A stretch of 35,739 nt of DNA from Aliarcobacter sp. (GCA_028681275.1 JAQUIV010000009.1:1-35739); one strand, 5' to 3'; shown: positions 23,916 to 35,105, counted from the first letter of the stretch. Program-made: numbers and translations. The notes: generated by a model from the letters alone, not told the origin.

Positions 23916-25802
23916 TTAACTTTCTACGTAATTTTTAAGGTTTTTACCTACTTTTGGATGCTTAAGTTTTTTAATAGCACTTGATTCAATTTGTCTAACT
24001 CTCTCTCTTGTAACAGAAAGTTCTTTTCCAATCTCTTCTAATGTTCTATCACTTGCATCTTCCATAAGACCAAATCTCATTCTAATAACTGCTTGTTCTC
24101 TTTCATTTAATTGACCTAAAATTTGATCAATTTGACCTTGTAAATCTTCTTTCATGATATTATCAACAGGTGTTGGAGCTTTTTCATCAGGAACAAAATC
24201 TCCAAATTTACCATCATCATCACTTCCAATAGGAGCTTCTAAAGATACAGGCTCTTTTGTAATTTTAATTACTTGTTTTACTTTATCAACAGGTAATCCA
24301 ACTTCTTTTGCAATCTCTTCAACATCTGGCTCTTTACCATTTTCTTGAATACCTTTTCTGATGATTTTATTAATTCTATTAATAGTTTCAATCATATGAA
24401 TAGGAATTCTAATAGTTCTTGCTTGATCTGCAATTGCTCTTGAAATTGCTTGTCTAATCCACCATGTTGCATAAGTAGAGAATTTATAACCTTTTTTATA
24501 TTCAAACTTATCAACAGCCTTCATAAGACCGATGTTTCCTTCTTGAATTAAGTCAAGGAATGGTAACCCTCTATTTGTATATCTTTTTGCAATAGATACA
24601 ACAAGTCTAAGATTTGATTTTGCCATTCTTGTTTTAGAAGTATCAGTAATTTGTTTACCTCTTTTGATTTGTTCAAGAACATCTTTTAACTCTTCAGGTG
24701 CTAAATCAAAGCCACCTTTTGAAGCTTCTTTAGTCTGGAAAAGTTTTTTGATTTCCATATAAGAAGAAACCATTGTAGCTTCTGGAACCATAGCTGTAAT
24801 TTGTGCTTTTGATAAATTAACAATATTATCTAAAATCTTTTTATGGTTTTTTAATAATGTTTCATTAAATAGAGGTAATTTATACTCTAATCTTTTTAAT
24901 TCACCATCAAAACCTGTATCAGATTTTAAAGCTGTTTCCATTGCTTTTACGATTTCAGTAATTAATTTAGAAGTTGGTCCTAAATCTAATAAAGCTTCTT
25001 TTAAAATTCTCTTTTTAAATGCAACAGCAAGATTAAAAGTCATTTGATCTGTTTCATCATCTGATTTTGCAGTCTCTTTTGCAGCAAATTTAAGCCAATC
25101 TTTTTTTGCTTTTTCTAGTATTTTAAATGCTTCAATAATAGTTTGTGCTCTTTTATCAAGTTTTTTTAACTTTTTAGCACTATTTTTTTCACTATCTTCT
25201 TCATCGTCAATAACTTCACCATCTTCGTCATCTTCAATTTCATCTTCGATTTCATCTTCTTCTTCATTTTCAGAATCATCATCGTCAAAATTTCTAAATA
25301 ACTCTTTTACTTTTCTTTCTCTATTTACTAAAGGTTCTTTATATTCTAAAATGAAATCTATTAAGTAAGGAACATAACAAATAGCATCAAGAATAATATC
25401 TTCACCCATTTCAATTTTTTTAGAGATTTCAATCTCTTCTTCTTTAGTAAGTAATGGAATTTGTCCCATTTCTCTTAAATACATTCTAACAGGTGAATCT
25501 GATCTTGACCATTCAAGTAACTCTTTATTTTTTAATAAATCGTAAACATCGTCTTCATTCTCTATTAACTTCTCTCTTAACTCTTTTCTTTTTTTAGCTT
25601 CTTCAGCATTCATTCTTTTTGCTTGTTCTTGAGAACTAATTACTGTTACATTATATAACTGTATTAAAGCTAGAAGTTTTTTGATGTTTGGACCTGAAGG
25701 TGCTTTGGGAAAGATTTTAATAATTTTTTCGTAAGTAAGTACCGAATCTTTGTACTCTTTTACTAATTGTTCTATAACTTTATTTATATCTTTTACACTC
25801 AT
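23916..25802 (-). CDS. rpoD: RNA polymerase primary sigma factor RpoD (sigma-70)
   Basis: The housekeeping sigma factor. N-terminal region 1.1-like part, region 1.2 ([26 protein letters not shown]), then a non-conserved region with a striking acidic stretch ([24 protein letters not shown]). Region 2 ([58 protein letters not shown]), region 3 and region 4 ([32 protein letters not shown]) follow. The ORF-track start is a TTG at 25847, but this codon lies upstream of a perfect TATAAT that would then be inside the gene. ATG 25802 ([12 protein letters not shown]) is the better start, with AGAGGA 12 bases upstream, giving 628 aa. Confidence 0.96.
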   Translation of the reverse strand: MSVKDINKVIEQLVKEYKDSVLTYEKIIKIFPKAPSGPNIKKLLALIQLYNVTVISSQEQAKRMNAEEAKKRKELREKLIENEDDVYDLLKNKELLEWSRSDSPVRMYLREMGQIPLLTKEEEIEISKKIEMGEDIILDAICYVPYLIDFILEYKEPLVNRERKVKELFRNFDDDDSENEEEDEIEDEIEDDEDGEVIDDEEDSEKNSAKKLKKLDKRAQTIIEAFKILEKAKKDWLKFAAKETAKSDDETDQMTFNLAVAFKKRILKEALLDLGPTSKLITEIVKAMETALKSDTGFDGELKRLEYKLPLFNETLLKNHKKILDNIVNLSKAQITAMVPEATMVSSYMEIKKLFQTKEASKGGFDLAPEELKDVLEQIKRGKQITDTSKTRMAKSNLRLVVSIAKRYTNRGLPFLDLIQEGNIGLMKAVDKFEYKKGYKFSTYATWWIRQAISRAIADQARTIRIPIHMIETINRINKIIRKGIQENGKEPDVEEIAKEVGLPVDKVKQVIKITKEPVSLEAPIGSDDDGKFGDFVPDEKAPTPVDNIMKEDLQGQIDQILGQLNEREQAVIRMRFGLMEDASDRTLEEIGKELSVTRERVRQIESSAIKKLKHPKVGKNLKNYVES

Positions 25803-25836
25803 GGTATTAGGGAATCCTCTTTTAAGATGGTCGGAT

Positions 25837-25842
25837 ATTATA
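25837..25842 (-). promoter_or_regulatory. rpoD promoter -10 box
   Basis: On the minus strand the sequence AATTTGGGTATAATATCC contains a perfect TATAAT with an extended TTGGG just upstream, a style typical of sigma-70 promoters in this group. It is 35 bases before the preferred rpoD ATG at 25802. Confidence 0.7.
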
Positions 25843-25906
25843 CCCAAATTAGTTAAACATTTAATTAAAAAAAAAGAATTTAAACAAAAATTACTGAAAA
25901 ATTAGA

Positions 25907-25912
25907 TAAAAT
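25907..25912 (+). promoter_or_regulatory. Possible -10 box for leuDB
   Basis: TAGATAAAAT in the divergent gap between rpoD and leuD, about 66 bases upstream of the leuD ATG. The leader of about 60 bases shows no obvious leucine-rich reading frame, so classic attenuation by a leader peptide is not apparent. Confidence 0.4.
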
Positions 25913-25977
25913 GCATTCTTTTTGAAAATATATATTTAATAGCTTTTTAAAGTTTATTAAACTCAAGGACATAAAAT

Positions 25978-26481
25978 ATGAATAAAATTACTGGAAAAGT
26001 ATGGAATTTTGGTGCTAATATCGATACAGATGTTATTATTGCAGCAAGATATTTAAATAGCTCAGACCCTGAACATTTAGCAAAATATGTTATGGAAGAT
26101 GCAGATCCTGAGTTTCCTAAAAAGTTACAAAGAGGTGATGTTATAGTTGCTGGTGAGAATTTTGGTTGTGGTTCAAGTAGAGAACATGCTCCAATCGCAT
26201 TAAAAGCTGCTGGTGTTGCTGCTGTTGTTGCTCCATCATTTGCAAGAATTTTTTATAGAAATGCTTTTAATATGGGATTACCAATTTTTGAATTACCTGA
26301 ATCTTTAGAAATAAAAGAGGGTGAAGAGATTTCGATAGATTTAGATAATGGAAAAATTACTAACAATACTACAAATAAAACTTATGATTTTATTGCAATA
26401 CCTCCATTTATGCAAGAATTAATTGCAGCTGGTGGATTAATAAATTATGCAAAAGCTGAAATGGGAAGAGGAAATAAATAA
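25978..26481 (+). CDS. leuD: 3-isopropylmalate dehydratase small subunit
   Basis: LeuD pairs with LeuC, a 4Fe-4S protein, to isomerise 2- to 3-isopropylmalate in leucine synthesis. The 167-aa swivel domain is complete: [21 protein letters not shown] and [26 protein letters not shown], the substrate-recognition loop, are diagnostic. AAGGA is placed 9 bases before the ATG. The stop codon overlaps the leuB ATG by one base. The large subunit gene leuC is not in this window. Confidence 0.95.
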   Translation: MNKITGKVWNFGANIDTDVIIAARYLNSSDPEHLAKYVMEDADPEFPKKLQRGDVIVAGENFGCGSSREHAPIALKAAGVAAVVAPSFARIFYRNAFNMGLPIFELPESLEIKEGEEISIDLDNGKITNNTTNKTYDFIAIPPFMQELIAAGGLINYAKAEMGRGNK

Positions 26482-27548
26482 TGAAAAACTATAAAATATC
26501 AGTAATTAAAGGTGATGGAATAGGTCCAGAAATCGTTGATGAAGCAATAAAAGTATTAAATGCTGTTTCTAAAAAATGTGGTTTTGAATTATCTTATAAA
26601 GAATATTTAATGGGTGGTATTGCTATTGATACTACTGGTGTTCCACTTCCACAAGAGACAGTTGATGGTGTTTTAGATTCTGATGCTTGTCTATTTGGTT
26701 CTATTGGTGGAGAAAAATGGGATACATTACCAAGAGAATTAAGACCTGAAACTGGACTTTTAAAGTTTAGAGAAGAGATGGGTGTTTATGCAAATTTAAG
26801 ACCTGCAATCGTTTATGATGAATTAGTAAATGCATCAACTTTAAAACCTGAAGTAATTCAAGGTTGTGATATTATGGTTGTAAGAGAACTTATTGGTGGA
26901 ATTTATTTTGGTCAACCAAGAGCAAATGATGGATTTAAAGCTTATAACACAATGGTTTATACAAAACCAGAAATTATAAGAATTGGTAAACAAGCATTTG
27001 AACTTGCAATGAAAAGAGATAAAAGAGTTTGTTCTGTTGATAAAGCAAATGTATTAGAAGTTTCTCAACTTTGGAGAGATACTATGAATGAGTTATCAAA
27101 AGATTATCCAGAAGTTACACTTTCTCATATGTATGTTGATAATGCAGCTATGCAACTTGTAAGAAATCCAAAACAATTTGACGTTATTGTAACTGGAAAT
27201 ATTTTTGGAGATATTTTATCTGATACAGCTTCAATGGTTGTTGGTTCTATTGGATTATTACCATCAGCTTCAACTGGAGATAAAACAGCAATTTATGAAC
27301 CAATTCATGGTTCAGCTCCTGATATTGCAGGACTAGGAATTGCAAATCCAATAGCAACAATTTTAAGTGCATCTATGATGTTAAGATACTCTTTAAATGA
27401 ATCGAAAGCAGCAGATATGATAGAAGATGCAATAAAAGCAGCATTAAAAGATGGATATAGAACAAAAGATTTAGCTTCTTTTGACGCTATTGAAGTTTTA
27501 AATACAACTGCTATGGGTGATTTGATTACAAAATATATTAATAAATAA
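26481..27548 (+). CDS. leuB: 3-isopropylmalate dehydrogenase
   Basis: LeuB oxidises and decarboxylates 3-isopropylmalate with NAD+ to 2-oxoisocaproate, the next leucine step after LeuCD. The 355-aa protein has [15 protein letters not shown] at the N-terminus, [13 protein letters not shown] in the middle, [14 protein letters not shown] with the catalytic Lys, [11 protein letters not shown], and the [26 protein letters not shown] signature plus the NAD-binding [18 protein letters not shown]. It overlaps leuD by one base, so they are one unit. Confidence 0.97.
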   Translation: MKNYKISVIKGDGIGPEIVDEAIKVLNAVSKKCGFELSYKEYLMGGIAIDTTGVPLPQETVDGVLDSDACLFGSIGGEKWDTLPRELRPETGLLKFREEMGVYANLRPAIVYDELVNASTLKPEVIQGCDIMVVRELIGGIYFGQPRANDGFKAYNTMVYTKPEIIRIGKQAFELAMKRDKRVCSVDKANVLEVSQLWRDTMNELSKDYPEVTLSHMYVDNAAMQLVRNPKQFDVIVTGNIFGDILSDTASMVVGSIGLLPSASTGDKTAIYEPIHGSAPDIAGLGIANPIATILSASMMLRYSLNESKAADMIEDAIKAALKDGYRTKDLASFDAIEVLNTTAMGDLITKYINK

Positions 27549-27624
27549 GGGTTTAATTTTTATTAATAATTTTTTATGATAGAATTGATGAGAAAATAGT
27601 TAAATTATAATTTTGGGATTTCAT

Positions 27625-28554
27625 ATGAGTAAAAAAACATATAGATTAGTTACTAGAAGCGATATGGACGGTTTAGTTTGTGGCACTTTATTAAAATATT
27701 TAAATATTATTGATGAAATTGCGTTTGTACATCCAAAAGATATGCAAGATGGAAAAATAAAAATAACGGAAAACGATATTACAACAAATCTTCCATATGT
27801 GGATGGTGTATATTTAGCATTTGATCATCACTTCTCTGAAACTATTAGAAATGATAAAAAAGATAATCATATAATAAATCCTGATGCTCCAAGTGCTGCA
27901 GAAGTTGTTTATCAATATTATGGTGGAGATGAAGTTTTCCCTGGTTATTTTACTGGAATGATGAATGGTGCAAACAAAGCTGATTCAGCAGATTTTAGTG
28001 AAGAAGATATTTTAGAGCCAAGAGGTTGGGCATTATTAAGTTTTTTAATGGATTCAAGAACAGGTCTTGGAAGATTTAAAGATTTTAGAATTTCTAATTA
28101 TCAGCTTATGATGGATTTAATAGAGTATTGTGCTAGACATAATATTGATGAAATATTGGAATTACCAGATATTAAAGAAAGAATAGATTTATATTTCAAA
28201 TATGAAAAAGACTTCAAAGAACAATTAATAAGATGTACTAAAGTTATTGGGAATCTTTTAGTAATTGATTATAGAGATGAAGAGATAATTTATCCAGGTA
28301 ATAGATTTATGGTTTATGCAATGCATCCTGAACAAAATATTTCTATTCATGTTATTTGGGGAAAAGATAAACAAAATATTGTTTATAGCACAGGAAAATC
28401 AATTATTAATAAATCATCTAAAACAAATGTTGGTGAATTAATGCTTAAATATAATGGTGGTGGACATAAAGCTGCCGGTGGTTGTCAAATTGATGTTGAT
28501 AAAGCTGAAGTTGTATTAGAAGAGTTAATTAAACAAATAAATCAAGATGGTTAA
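27625..28554 (+). CDS. DHH-family phosphoesterase
   Basis: The ORF track starts at a TTG (27613); ATG 27625 with GGGA 6 bases upstream is preferred (309 aa). The DHH domain has the DxD metal site in RSDMDGLVCGTLL and the namesake motif in YLAFDHHFSE. The C-terminal DHHA1 domain has the GGGHKAAGGCQI motif that binds the substrate phosphates. Members act as exopolyphosphatases, oligoribonuclease-like NrnA enzymes or cyclic-dinucleotide phosphodiesterases. This one most resembles the 'exopolyphosphatase-related' group, but the substrate is not decidable from sequence. It is followed by a terminator and a convergent HIT gene. Confidence 0.88.
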   Translation: MSKKTYRLVTRSDMDGLVCGTLLKYLNIIDEIAFVHPKDMQDGKIKITENDITTNLPYVDGVYLAFDHHFSETIRNDKKDNHIINPDAPSAAEVVYQYYGGDEVFPGYFTGMMNGANKADSADFSEEDILEPRGWALLSFLMDSRTGLGRFKDFRISNYQLMMDLIEYCARHNIDEILELPDIKERIDLYFKYEKDFKEQLIRCTKVIGNLLVIDYRDEEIIYPGNRFMVYAMHPEQNISIHVIWGKDKQNIVYSTGKSIINKSSKTNVGELMLKYNGGGHKAAGGCQIDVDKAEVVLEELIKQINQDG

Positions 28555-28556
28555 AT

Positions 28557-28588
28557 TAAAAAGAAGTTAGTTATAACTTCTTTTTTAA
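28557..28588. terminator. Bidirectional terminator between DHH and HIT genes
   Basis: AAGAAGTTA (28561-28569) pairs with TAACTTCTT (28574-28582) around a GTTA loop, with an A run on the left and a T run on the right. It can therefore terminate both strands. It overlaps the stop codon of the HIT gene. Confidence 0.8.
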
Positions 28589-28933
28589 ATTCTCATAAAA
28601 TTCTTCAAAAGAGGGTAAATTTAAATTTGCATCTCTTTGTTTTTTACCCCACATAGGTTCTGGAAAGTAAGAATCTTCCGCAAATCTTGCCATTATATGA
28701 AAATGAACATGAGGAACATAATTTCCAAAAGATGCAATATTTATTTTTTTTGGTTTGAAATAATCTAACATCTCTTTTTCAATAATATCAAGATATTTAA
28801 ATATTTCTTGTTTTGTTTCACTATTACATTGTGAAAACTCTTTTATATTTTCAATTGTAAATATTTTAAGCCACGGTATTTCTGAGTTTTCAATTTCTAT
28901 TTTTATTAATACATTTTTATAAATTAGAGACAA
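28571..28933 (-). CDS. HIT-family hydrolase
   Basis: A small histidine-triad nucleotide-binding protein with the active-site motif HVHFHIMAR near its C-terminus. HIT proteins hydrolyse dinucleoside polyphosphates or AMP conjugates. The ORF track starts at ATG 28951 (126 aa), but that codon has no ribosome binding site. AAAGGA just after it stands 6 bases before TTG 28933, giving MSLIYKNVLIKIE and 120 aa, which I prefer. The rest (IPWLKIFT...) is a normal short HIT protein. The biological substrate is unknown. Confidence 0.88.
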   Translation of the reverse strand: MSLIYKNVLIKIEIENSEIPWLKIFTIENIKEFSQCNSETKQEIFKYLDIIEKEMLDYFKPKKINIASFGNYVPHVHFHIMARFAEDSYFPEPMWGKKQRDANLNLPSFEEFYENLKKKL

Positions 28934-29033
28934 ATTTAATCCTTTATACATTTATTATTTCTGAATATTACAATAATTATTGTTAAACTTAATATTTAAG
29001 AATACATTCAACTAGCTTTAAGCAAATATTAAT

Positions 29034-29039
29034 TATAAT
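29034..29039 (+). promoter_or_regulatory. Distal promoter (P1) ahead of the rpmJ operon
   Basis: A perfect TATAAT in TTAATTATAATCC, 156 bases before the rpmJ ATG. Transcription should begin near 29046, giving a leader of about 150 bases that includes a strong hairpin with a T run (29107-29148). Confidence 0.55.
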
Positions 29040-29045
29040 CCAACT

Positions 29046-29148
29046 CCATTTTTTCAACCATCGAGGAAGTTTTTATAAAATATTTTTTATTTTATAAAGA
29101 GTTGGTAAAAGCTTAAGAATAAAATATATTTATTTTTTAAGGCTTTTT
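29046..29148 (+). ncRNA. Candidate leader attenuator or small RNA ahead of rpmJ
   Basis: Between P1 and a second promoter-like box lies about 100 bases with no reading frame. It holds an AT-rich perfect 9-bp hairpin (TATAAAATA / TATTTTATA, 29074-29096), then a long stem. In the long stem AAAAGC.TTAAGAATAAA pairs with TTTATTTTTTAAGGCTTTT and ends in a run of five T (29107-29148), the shape of an intrinsic terminator. It could be an attenuator of the ribosomal-protein operon or a free small RNA. No known family is recognised and the evidence is structural only. Confidence 0.4.
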
Positions 29149-29160
29149 CCTGTTGTTAAT

Positions 29161-29172
29161 TTGGGTAATAAC
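29161..29172 (+). promoter_or_regulatory. Possible proximal promoter (P2) of the rpmJ operon
   Basis: TTAATTTGGGTAATAAC closely resembles the rpoD promoter AATTTGGGTATAATA found in this window. It lies just after the leader hairpin and 24 bases before the rpmJ start, with AGAGGA in between. Confidence 0.45.
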
Positions 29173-29194
29173 ACAAATAAAGAGGACAAGACTT

Positions 29195-29308
29195 ATGAAA
29201 GTAAGAGCTTCAGTAAAAAAAATGTGTGATAAATGTAAGGTTATCAAAAGAAGAGGTGTCGTAAGAGTAATCTGCGAAAACAAAAAACATAAACAGAGAC
29301 AAGGATAA
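29195..29308 (+). CDS. rpmJ: 50S ribosomal protein L36
   Basis: A 37-aa protein too short for the ORF track: [17 protein letters not shown], then [19 protein letters not shown]. The zinc ligands C11, C14, C27 and H32 are all present, so this is the zinc-binding (C+) form of L36. AGAGGA lies about 9 bases before the ATG. It opens the conserved rpmJ-rpsM-rpsK-rpsD-rpoA-rplQ operon; infA and secY, which often come before it, are not here. Confidence 0.96.
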   Translation: MKVRASVKKMCDKCKVIKRRGVVRVICENKKHKQRQG

Positions 29309-29313
29309 GGCAC

Positions 29314-29682
29314 ATGGCAAGAATCGCAGGTGTTGATTTACCAAATAAAAAGAGAATGGAATATGCGTTAACGTATATTTTCGGAATCGGATTACATAAC
29401 TCTAGATTAATTTTAGATGCTGTTGGAATTGATTACAATAAAAGAGCATACGAATTAACAGAAGACGAAGCAGCAATTATTAGAAAAGAGATCCAAGACA
29501 ACTATTTGGTTGAGGGTGATTTAAGAAAAAAAGTTGCTATGGATATTAAAGCTTTAATGGATTTAGGTTCATATAGAGGGTTAAGACATAGAAAAGGTTT
29601 ACCTTGTAGAGGGCAAAAGACTAAAACTAATGCTAGAACAAGAAAAGGTAAAAAGAAAACTGTTGGTGCAGCAACTAAATAA
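29314..29682 (+). CDS. rpsM: 30S ribosomal protein S13
   Basis: S13 lies at the head of the small subunit and contacts L5 and P-site tRNA across bridge B1. The 122-aa protein starts [26 protein letters not shown] and ends with the conserved [25 protein letters not shown] tail that reaches the P site. It follows rpmJ by 5 bases. Confidence 0.97.
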   Translation: MARIAGVDLPNKKRMEYALTYIFGIGLHNSRLILDAVGIDYNKRAYELTEDEAAIIRKEIQDNYLVEGDLRKKVAMDIKALMDLGSYRGLRHRKGLPCRGQKTKTNARTRKGKKKTVGAATK

Positions 29683-29692
29683 GGGATTGTAG

Positions 29693-30085
29693 ATGGCAAA
29701 AAGAAAAGTTACTAGAAAAAAAATTGTAAGAAAAAATATTGCTGACGGTATCGTACATATTGCTGCAAGTTTTAATAATACAATGGTTACAGTTACAGAT
29801 AATGCAGGAAACGCAATCGCATGGTCAAGTGCTGGAAACTTAGGATTTAAAGGTTCTAAAAAATCAACTCCATTTGCAGCGCAAGCAGCAGTTGAAGATG
29901 CAATGGCGAAAGCAATGGAACACGGAATCAAAAACGTTGGGATTAAAATTCAAGGACCAGGTTCAGGAAGAGATACAGCTGTTAAAGCAGTTGGAGCTAT
30001 GGACGGAGTTAGAGTTACTTGGTTAAAAGATGTTACACCATTACCACATAATGGTTGTAGACCTCCTAAAAGAAGAAGAGTGTAA
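29693..30085 (+). CDS. rpsK: 30S ribosomal protein S11
   Basis: S11 forms part of the platform of the small subunit near the mRNA exit. The 130-aa protein has [28 protein letters not shown] and ends [26 protein letters not shown], both hallmarks of the family. It lies 10 bases after rpsM in the same operon. Confidence 0.97.
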   Translation: MAKRKVTRKKIVRKNIADGIVHIAASFNNTMVTVTDNAGNAIAWSSAGNLGFKGSKKSTPFAAQAAVEDAMAKAMEHGIKNVGIKIQGPGSGRDTAVKAVGAMDGVRVTWLKDVTPLPHNGCRPPKRRRV

Positions 30086-30095
30086 GGAGTAAATA

Positions 30096-30722
30096 ATGGC
30101 AAGATATAGAGGACCAGTAGAAAAAATCGAAAGAAGACTTGATGCGGATCTTGGACTTAAAGGTGAGAGAAGATTATCAGGTAAAAGTGCTTTAGAAAAA
30201 AGACCATTTGCTCCAGGACAACACGGACAAAGAAGAGCTAAAATTTCTGAGTATGGTTTACAATTAAGAGAAAAACAAAAAGCTAAATTTATGTATGGTG
30301 TTTCTGAAAAACAATTCAGAAAATACTTCCAAGAAGCAGCAAGAAGAGAAGGTAATACAGGGGCTAACCTTATTACATTAATTGAACAAAGATTAGATAA
30401 TGTTGTATTTAGAATGGGATTTGCTACAACTAGAGCAAACGCTAGACAATTTACAACTCATGGACACGTTTTAGTTGATGGGAAAAAAGTTGATATTCCT
30501 TCATTCTTAGTTAAAGCTGGACAAAAAATCGAAATCAAAGAAAAATCAAAAACTAATCCTCAAGTTGTAAGAGCATTAGAATTAACAAATCAAACTGGAA
30601 TGGTTGATTGGGTTAATGTTGATAAAGAAAAAGTATTTGGAATTTTCACAAGAATCCCAGCTAGAGAAGAAGTTGTTATCCCTGTTGAAGAGAGATTAAT
30701 CGTAGAGTTATATTCTAAATAA
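30096..30722 (+). CDS. rpsD: 30S ribosomal protein S4
   Basis: S4 starts assembly of the small-subunit body by binding 16S rRNA; in E. coli it also represses its own operon. The 208-aa protein has [25 protein letters not shown] and an S4 RNA-binding domain ([39 protein letters not shown]). There are no N-terminal zinc cysteines, so it is the zinc-free form. It lies between rpsK and rpoA. Confidence 0.97.
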   Translation: MARYRGPVEKIERRLDADLGLKGERRLSGKSALEKRPFAPGQHGQRRAKISEYGLQLREKQKAKFMYGVSEKQFRKYFQEAARREGNTGANLITLIEQRLDNVVFRMGFATTRANARQFTTHGHVLVDGKKVDIPSFLVKAGQKIEIKEKSKTNPQVVRALELTNQTGMVDWVNVDKEKVFGIFTRIPAREEVVIPVEERLIVELYSK

Positions 30723-30739
30723 TAAGTAAAAGGTAGCTG

Positions 30740-31738
30740 ATGAAAAAATTTGCAGAAACACCGTTTTTACCAACAGAAGTTGAAATAGAGGCTATCAGTG
30801 ATAATGAAGCTAAAATATCAGCATATCCATTTGAAGATGGTTTTGCAATTACTTTAGCACACCCTTTAAGAAGACTTTTATTAAGTTCTTCAATTGGTTA
30901 TGCACCAATTGCAGTAAAAATTGAAGGTGCTTCACATGAGTTTGACTCATTAAGAGGTATGTTAGAAGATATAGCTATTTTTGTTATAAATTTAAAGAAT
31001 ATTAAGTTTAAAATAAATGGTGATAAAGAACAAGTTGTTGTTGAGTATTCTTTCAATGGACCAAGAGAAATTAAAGGTGAAGACCTTATTAACTCTGATG
31101 TTGAAATTGTATCAAAAGATGCTCATTTAGCAACAATTAATAGTGACTGTAACTTAACGTTCTCGGTTATTATTCAAAAAGGTATTGGGTATATGCCATC
31201 TGAAGACATTAGAGATATTGTTGGACCAGATTATATTCCAATTGATGCATTCTTTACACCTGTTAAAAAAGTGGTTTATGATATTGAAAAAATGTTAGTT
31301 GAAGATAATCCTAACTTTGAAAAAGCTGTATTTACTATACAAACAAATGGACAAATTTCTCCAATTACTGCTTTTAAAGAAGCTGTATCTGTTATGTATG
31401 CACAAATGTCAGTATTTAACAAAGTATTTGATTTATCAGAAGTAACAGTAAGCGAAAGTGGTGAAGAACCAGTTGAGCTTAAAGAGTTAGTAGTTAAAAT
31501 TGATGATTTGAATTTAAGTGCTAGAAGTTTCAACTCTTTAGATAGAGCTGGACTAAAATTCTTAGGTGAATTAGTACTTATGAGTGAAGTTGAAGTAAAA
31601 AATATTAAAAATCTTGGGAAAAAATCTTATGATGAAATCGCAGAGAAATTAGAATCTCTAGGTTACCCAGTTGAAAATACACTTCCAGAAAATGTTGCTT
31701 CTGCATTAAGAAGAAAATTAGAGCAACTAAAAGCATAA
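30740..31738 (+). CDS. rpoA: RNA polymerase alpha subunit
   Basis: Alpha dimerises to scaffold the RNA polymerase core. The 332-aa protein has the N-terminal domain (GFAITLAHPLRRLLLSSSIGYAPIAVKIEG) and, after a linker, the DNA- and activator-binding C-terminal domain (LNLSARSFNSLDRAGLKFLGELVLMSE). It lies in the ribosomal operon, as in most bacteria. Confidence 0.97.
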   Translation: MKKFAETPFLPTEVEIEAISDNEAKISAYPFEDGFAITLAHPLRRLLLSSSIGYAPIAVKIEGASHEFDSLRGMLEDIAIFVINLKNIKFKINGDKEQVVVEYSFNGPREIKGEDLINSDVEIVSKDAHLATINSDCNLTFSVIIQKGIGYMPSEDIRDIVGPDYIPIDAFFTPVKKVVYDIEKMLVEDNPNFEKAVFTIQTNGQISPITAFKEAVSVMYAQMSVFNKVFDLSEVTVSESGEEPVELKELVVKIDDLNLSARSFNSLDRAGLKFLGELVLMSEVEVKNIKNLGKKSYDEIAEKLESLGYPVENTLPENVASALRRKLEQLKA

Positions 31739-31751
31739 TTAAGGGTTTAAT

Positions 31752-32102
31752 ATGAGACATAAGCATGGATATAGAAAGTTAAGTAGAACTTCTTCTCATA
31801 GAAAAGCATTGTTAAAAAATATGGCAATTGCTATTATCGAAAGAGAAAAAATCGAAACAACTGTACCTAAAGCAAAAGAATTAAAAAGATATATTGAAAA
31901 ATTAGTAACTGTTGCAAGAGACGCTGATTTAAATACACATAGATATGTATTTGCAGCTTTACAAAGCAAAGAAGCTACTAAAAAATTAATTAACGAAATT
32001 GCACCAAAATACCAAGGTAGAAATGGTGGATATACTTCTATAATTAAAACAAGAATTAGAAGAGGTGATGCTACTCCAATGGCATTCATTTCATTCGTAT
32101 AG
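31752..32102 (+). CDS. rplQ: 50S ribosomal protein L17
   Basis: L17 lies near the peptide exit tunnel. The 116-aa protein begins [53 protein letters not shown] and ends [25 protein letters not shown], typical of the family. It is the last gene of the operon; a strong terminator follows 24 bases later. Confidence 0.97.
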   Translation: MRHKHGYRKLSRTSSHRKALLKNMAIAIIEREKIETTVPKAKELKRYIEKLVTVARDADLNTHRYVFAALQSKEATKKLINEIAPKYQGRNGGYTSIIKTRIRRGDATPMAFISFV

Positions 32103-32125
32103 TAGAAAATTCTATTATATTTTTT

Positions 32126-32159
32126 AAGGGATAGAAGATTTTCTTCTATCCCTTTTTTT
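32126..32159 (+). terminator. Rho-independent terminator after rplQ
   Basis: A perfect 13-bp stem AAGGGATAGAAGA / TCTTCTATCCCTT with a TTT loop runs into seven T. It closes the ribosomal operon. Confidence 0.93.
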
Positions 32160-32225
32160 ATTTTGAACAAAAAATAACCAACTCCCAAAAACTTTTTTAT
32201 AACCTAAATTTAATCATATTTTAGA

Positions 32226-32231
32226 TACAAT
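32226..32231 (+). promoter_or_regulatory. Possible -10 box for gatA-guaB
   Basis: TAGATACAAT lies about 41 bases before the gatA start and after the rplQ terminator. It is a consensus match only. Confidence 0.35.
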
Positions 32232-32271
32232 CCAGCGTAATACTACAACTGTAAAATCATAGGAGAACCGA

Positions 32272-33633
32272 TTGATAACTCTAAAAGAGGCACTAACTTT
32301 AGCTAGTGACGATGTAAAAAAACTAAGAGATGATCTAAATCAAAAAATAAAAGAAAACAATACAGGCGCTTATGTTGAACAATTAACTTCAAGTGAAATT
32401 TCAAAATCTGGTTCAGGTATTCCAATAGCTATTAAAGATAATATAAATGTAAAAAATTGGGAAATTACTTGTTCGAGTAATATTTTAAAAGGTTATATTT
32501 CACCATATAATGCAACTGTAATTAATAATTTAGAAAAAGCTGGATTATCACCATTTGGTAGAACAAATATGGATGAATTCGCAATGGGAAGTTCAACTGA
32601 ATCTTCTTGTTATGGAAAAACTTTAAATCCAGTTGATAATGAAAAAGTTCCAGGAGGAAGTAGTGGAGGTTCAGCTGCTGCTGTTGCTGCTGGAATTGCT
32701 ATTGCTGCACTTGGAACAGATACAGGTGGAAGTATTAGACAACCTGCTGCTTATTGTGGTTGTGTTGGAATGAAACCAACTTATGGAAGAGTTTCAAGAT
32801 ATGGAATTACAGCATATTCATCTTCACTTGACCAATGTGGACCAATAACACAAAATGTTGAAGATGCAGCTATTTTATACGATATTATCTCAGGTTATGA
32901 TCCTATGGATTCAACTTCTGCTAATGTTGATTATTCAGCAGTTACTCCAAAATTAAATGGTGATAGAAAATTAACTATTGCTGTAATTGATAATTTTGTA
33001 TCACAAGCAAGTCCTGCTATTCAAAAAGGTTTTGAAAAAGTAGTTCGCGCTTTAGAAGAGGCTGGACATAAAATTATTCATAAAAATATGTTAGATACAC
33101 AAAAAATAGTTTCAACTTATTATATTGTTGCAACTGCTGAAGCCTCTGCAAATCTTGCAAGATTTGATGGTGTTAGATTTGGAAATAGAAAAGGTGAAGC
33201 TGGACTTAAAGATATGTATGTTCAAACTAAATCACAAGGTTTTGGGCATGAAGTACAAAAAAGAATTATGTTAGGTTCTTTTGTATTAAGTTCAGGATAT
33301 TATGATGCATATTATATTAAAGCTCAAAAAGTTAGACATTTAATAAAAGATGAATATGCTGCTATTTTTGCTGAAGCTGATTTGATTTTATCTCCAGTTG
33401 CTCCTACAACTGCTCCAAAGTTTGGATCATTTAAGACTTCATTAGAGATGTATTTAAGTGATATTTACACTATTTCAGTAAATCTTGCTGGACTTCCTGC
33501 TATCTCATTGCCTGTTGATAAAGATGAAGATGGAATGCCAGTTGGTCTTCAATTTATTGCAAAAGCGTATGATGAACAAACATTATTTGACGGTGCTTTA
33601 TCTTTAGAAAAAGCTATAAATTATAATAAATAA
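32272..33633 (+). CDS. gatA: Aspartyl/glutamyl-tRNA(Asn/Gln) amidotransferase subunit A (TTG start)
   Basis: GatA is the amidase that frees ammonia from glutamine so that GatB can convert Glu-tRNA(Gln) or Asp-tRNA(Asn). The amidase triad is visible: Lys in IAIKDNINVKNWE, the Ser-cisSer in DTGGSIRQPAAYCGCVGMKPTYGRVSRYG, and the glycine/serine-rich PGGSSGGSAAAVAAGIA. The protein has 453 aa. It starts at TTG with AGGAGA correctly spaced (6-7 bases), and no ATG gives a complete N-terminus. gatB and gatC are not nearby; gatA is followed 20 bases later by guaB. Confidence 0.96.
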   Translation: MITLKEALTLASDDVKKLRDDLNQKIKENNTGAYVEQLTSSEISKSGSGIPIAIKDNINVKNWEITCSSNILKGYISPYNATVINNLEKAGLSPFGRTNMDEFAMGSSTESSCYGKTLNPVDNEKVPGGSSGGSAAAVAAGIAIAALGTDTGGSIRQPAAYCGCVGMKPTYGRVSRYGITAYSSSLDQCGPITQNVEDAAILYDIISGYDPMDSTSANVDYSAVTPKLNGDRKLTIAVIDNFVSQASPAIQKGFEKVVRALEEAGHKIIHKNMLDTQKIVSTYYIVATAEASANLARFDGVRFGNRKGEAGLKDMYVQTKSQGFGHEVQKRIMLGSFVLSSGYYDAYYIKAQKVRHLIKDEYAAIFAEADLILSPVAPTTAPKFGSFKTSLEMYLSDIYTISVNLAGLPAISLPVDKDEDGMPVGLQFIAKAYDEQTLFDGALSLEKAINYNK

Positions 33634-33650
33634 ATATTAACTAGGATTAA

Positions 33651-35099
<1,449 letters not shown>

Positions 35100-35105
35100 A
35101 AAATA

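Noticed and set aside
25190-25300. CRISPR-like or satellite repeat array
   Set aside because: The near-repeats are codons for a Glu/Asp-rich stretch of RpoD, without spacers or a fixed repeat unit.
28952-29033. tRNA or other known RNA gene in the gap before the ribosomal operon
   Set aside because: No cloverleaf, T-loop GTTCGA or CCA end could be found; the sequence is AT-rich promoter-like DNA.
29040-29105. Perfect CCAACTC / GAGTTGG pair enclosing the AT hairpin
   Set aside because: CCAACTC lies at or before the expected transcription start from P1, so most of it would not be in the RNA; it may be chance.
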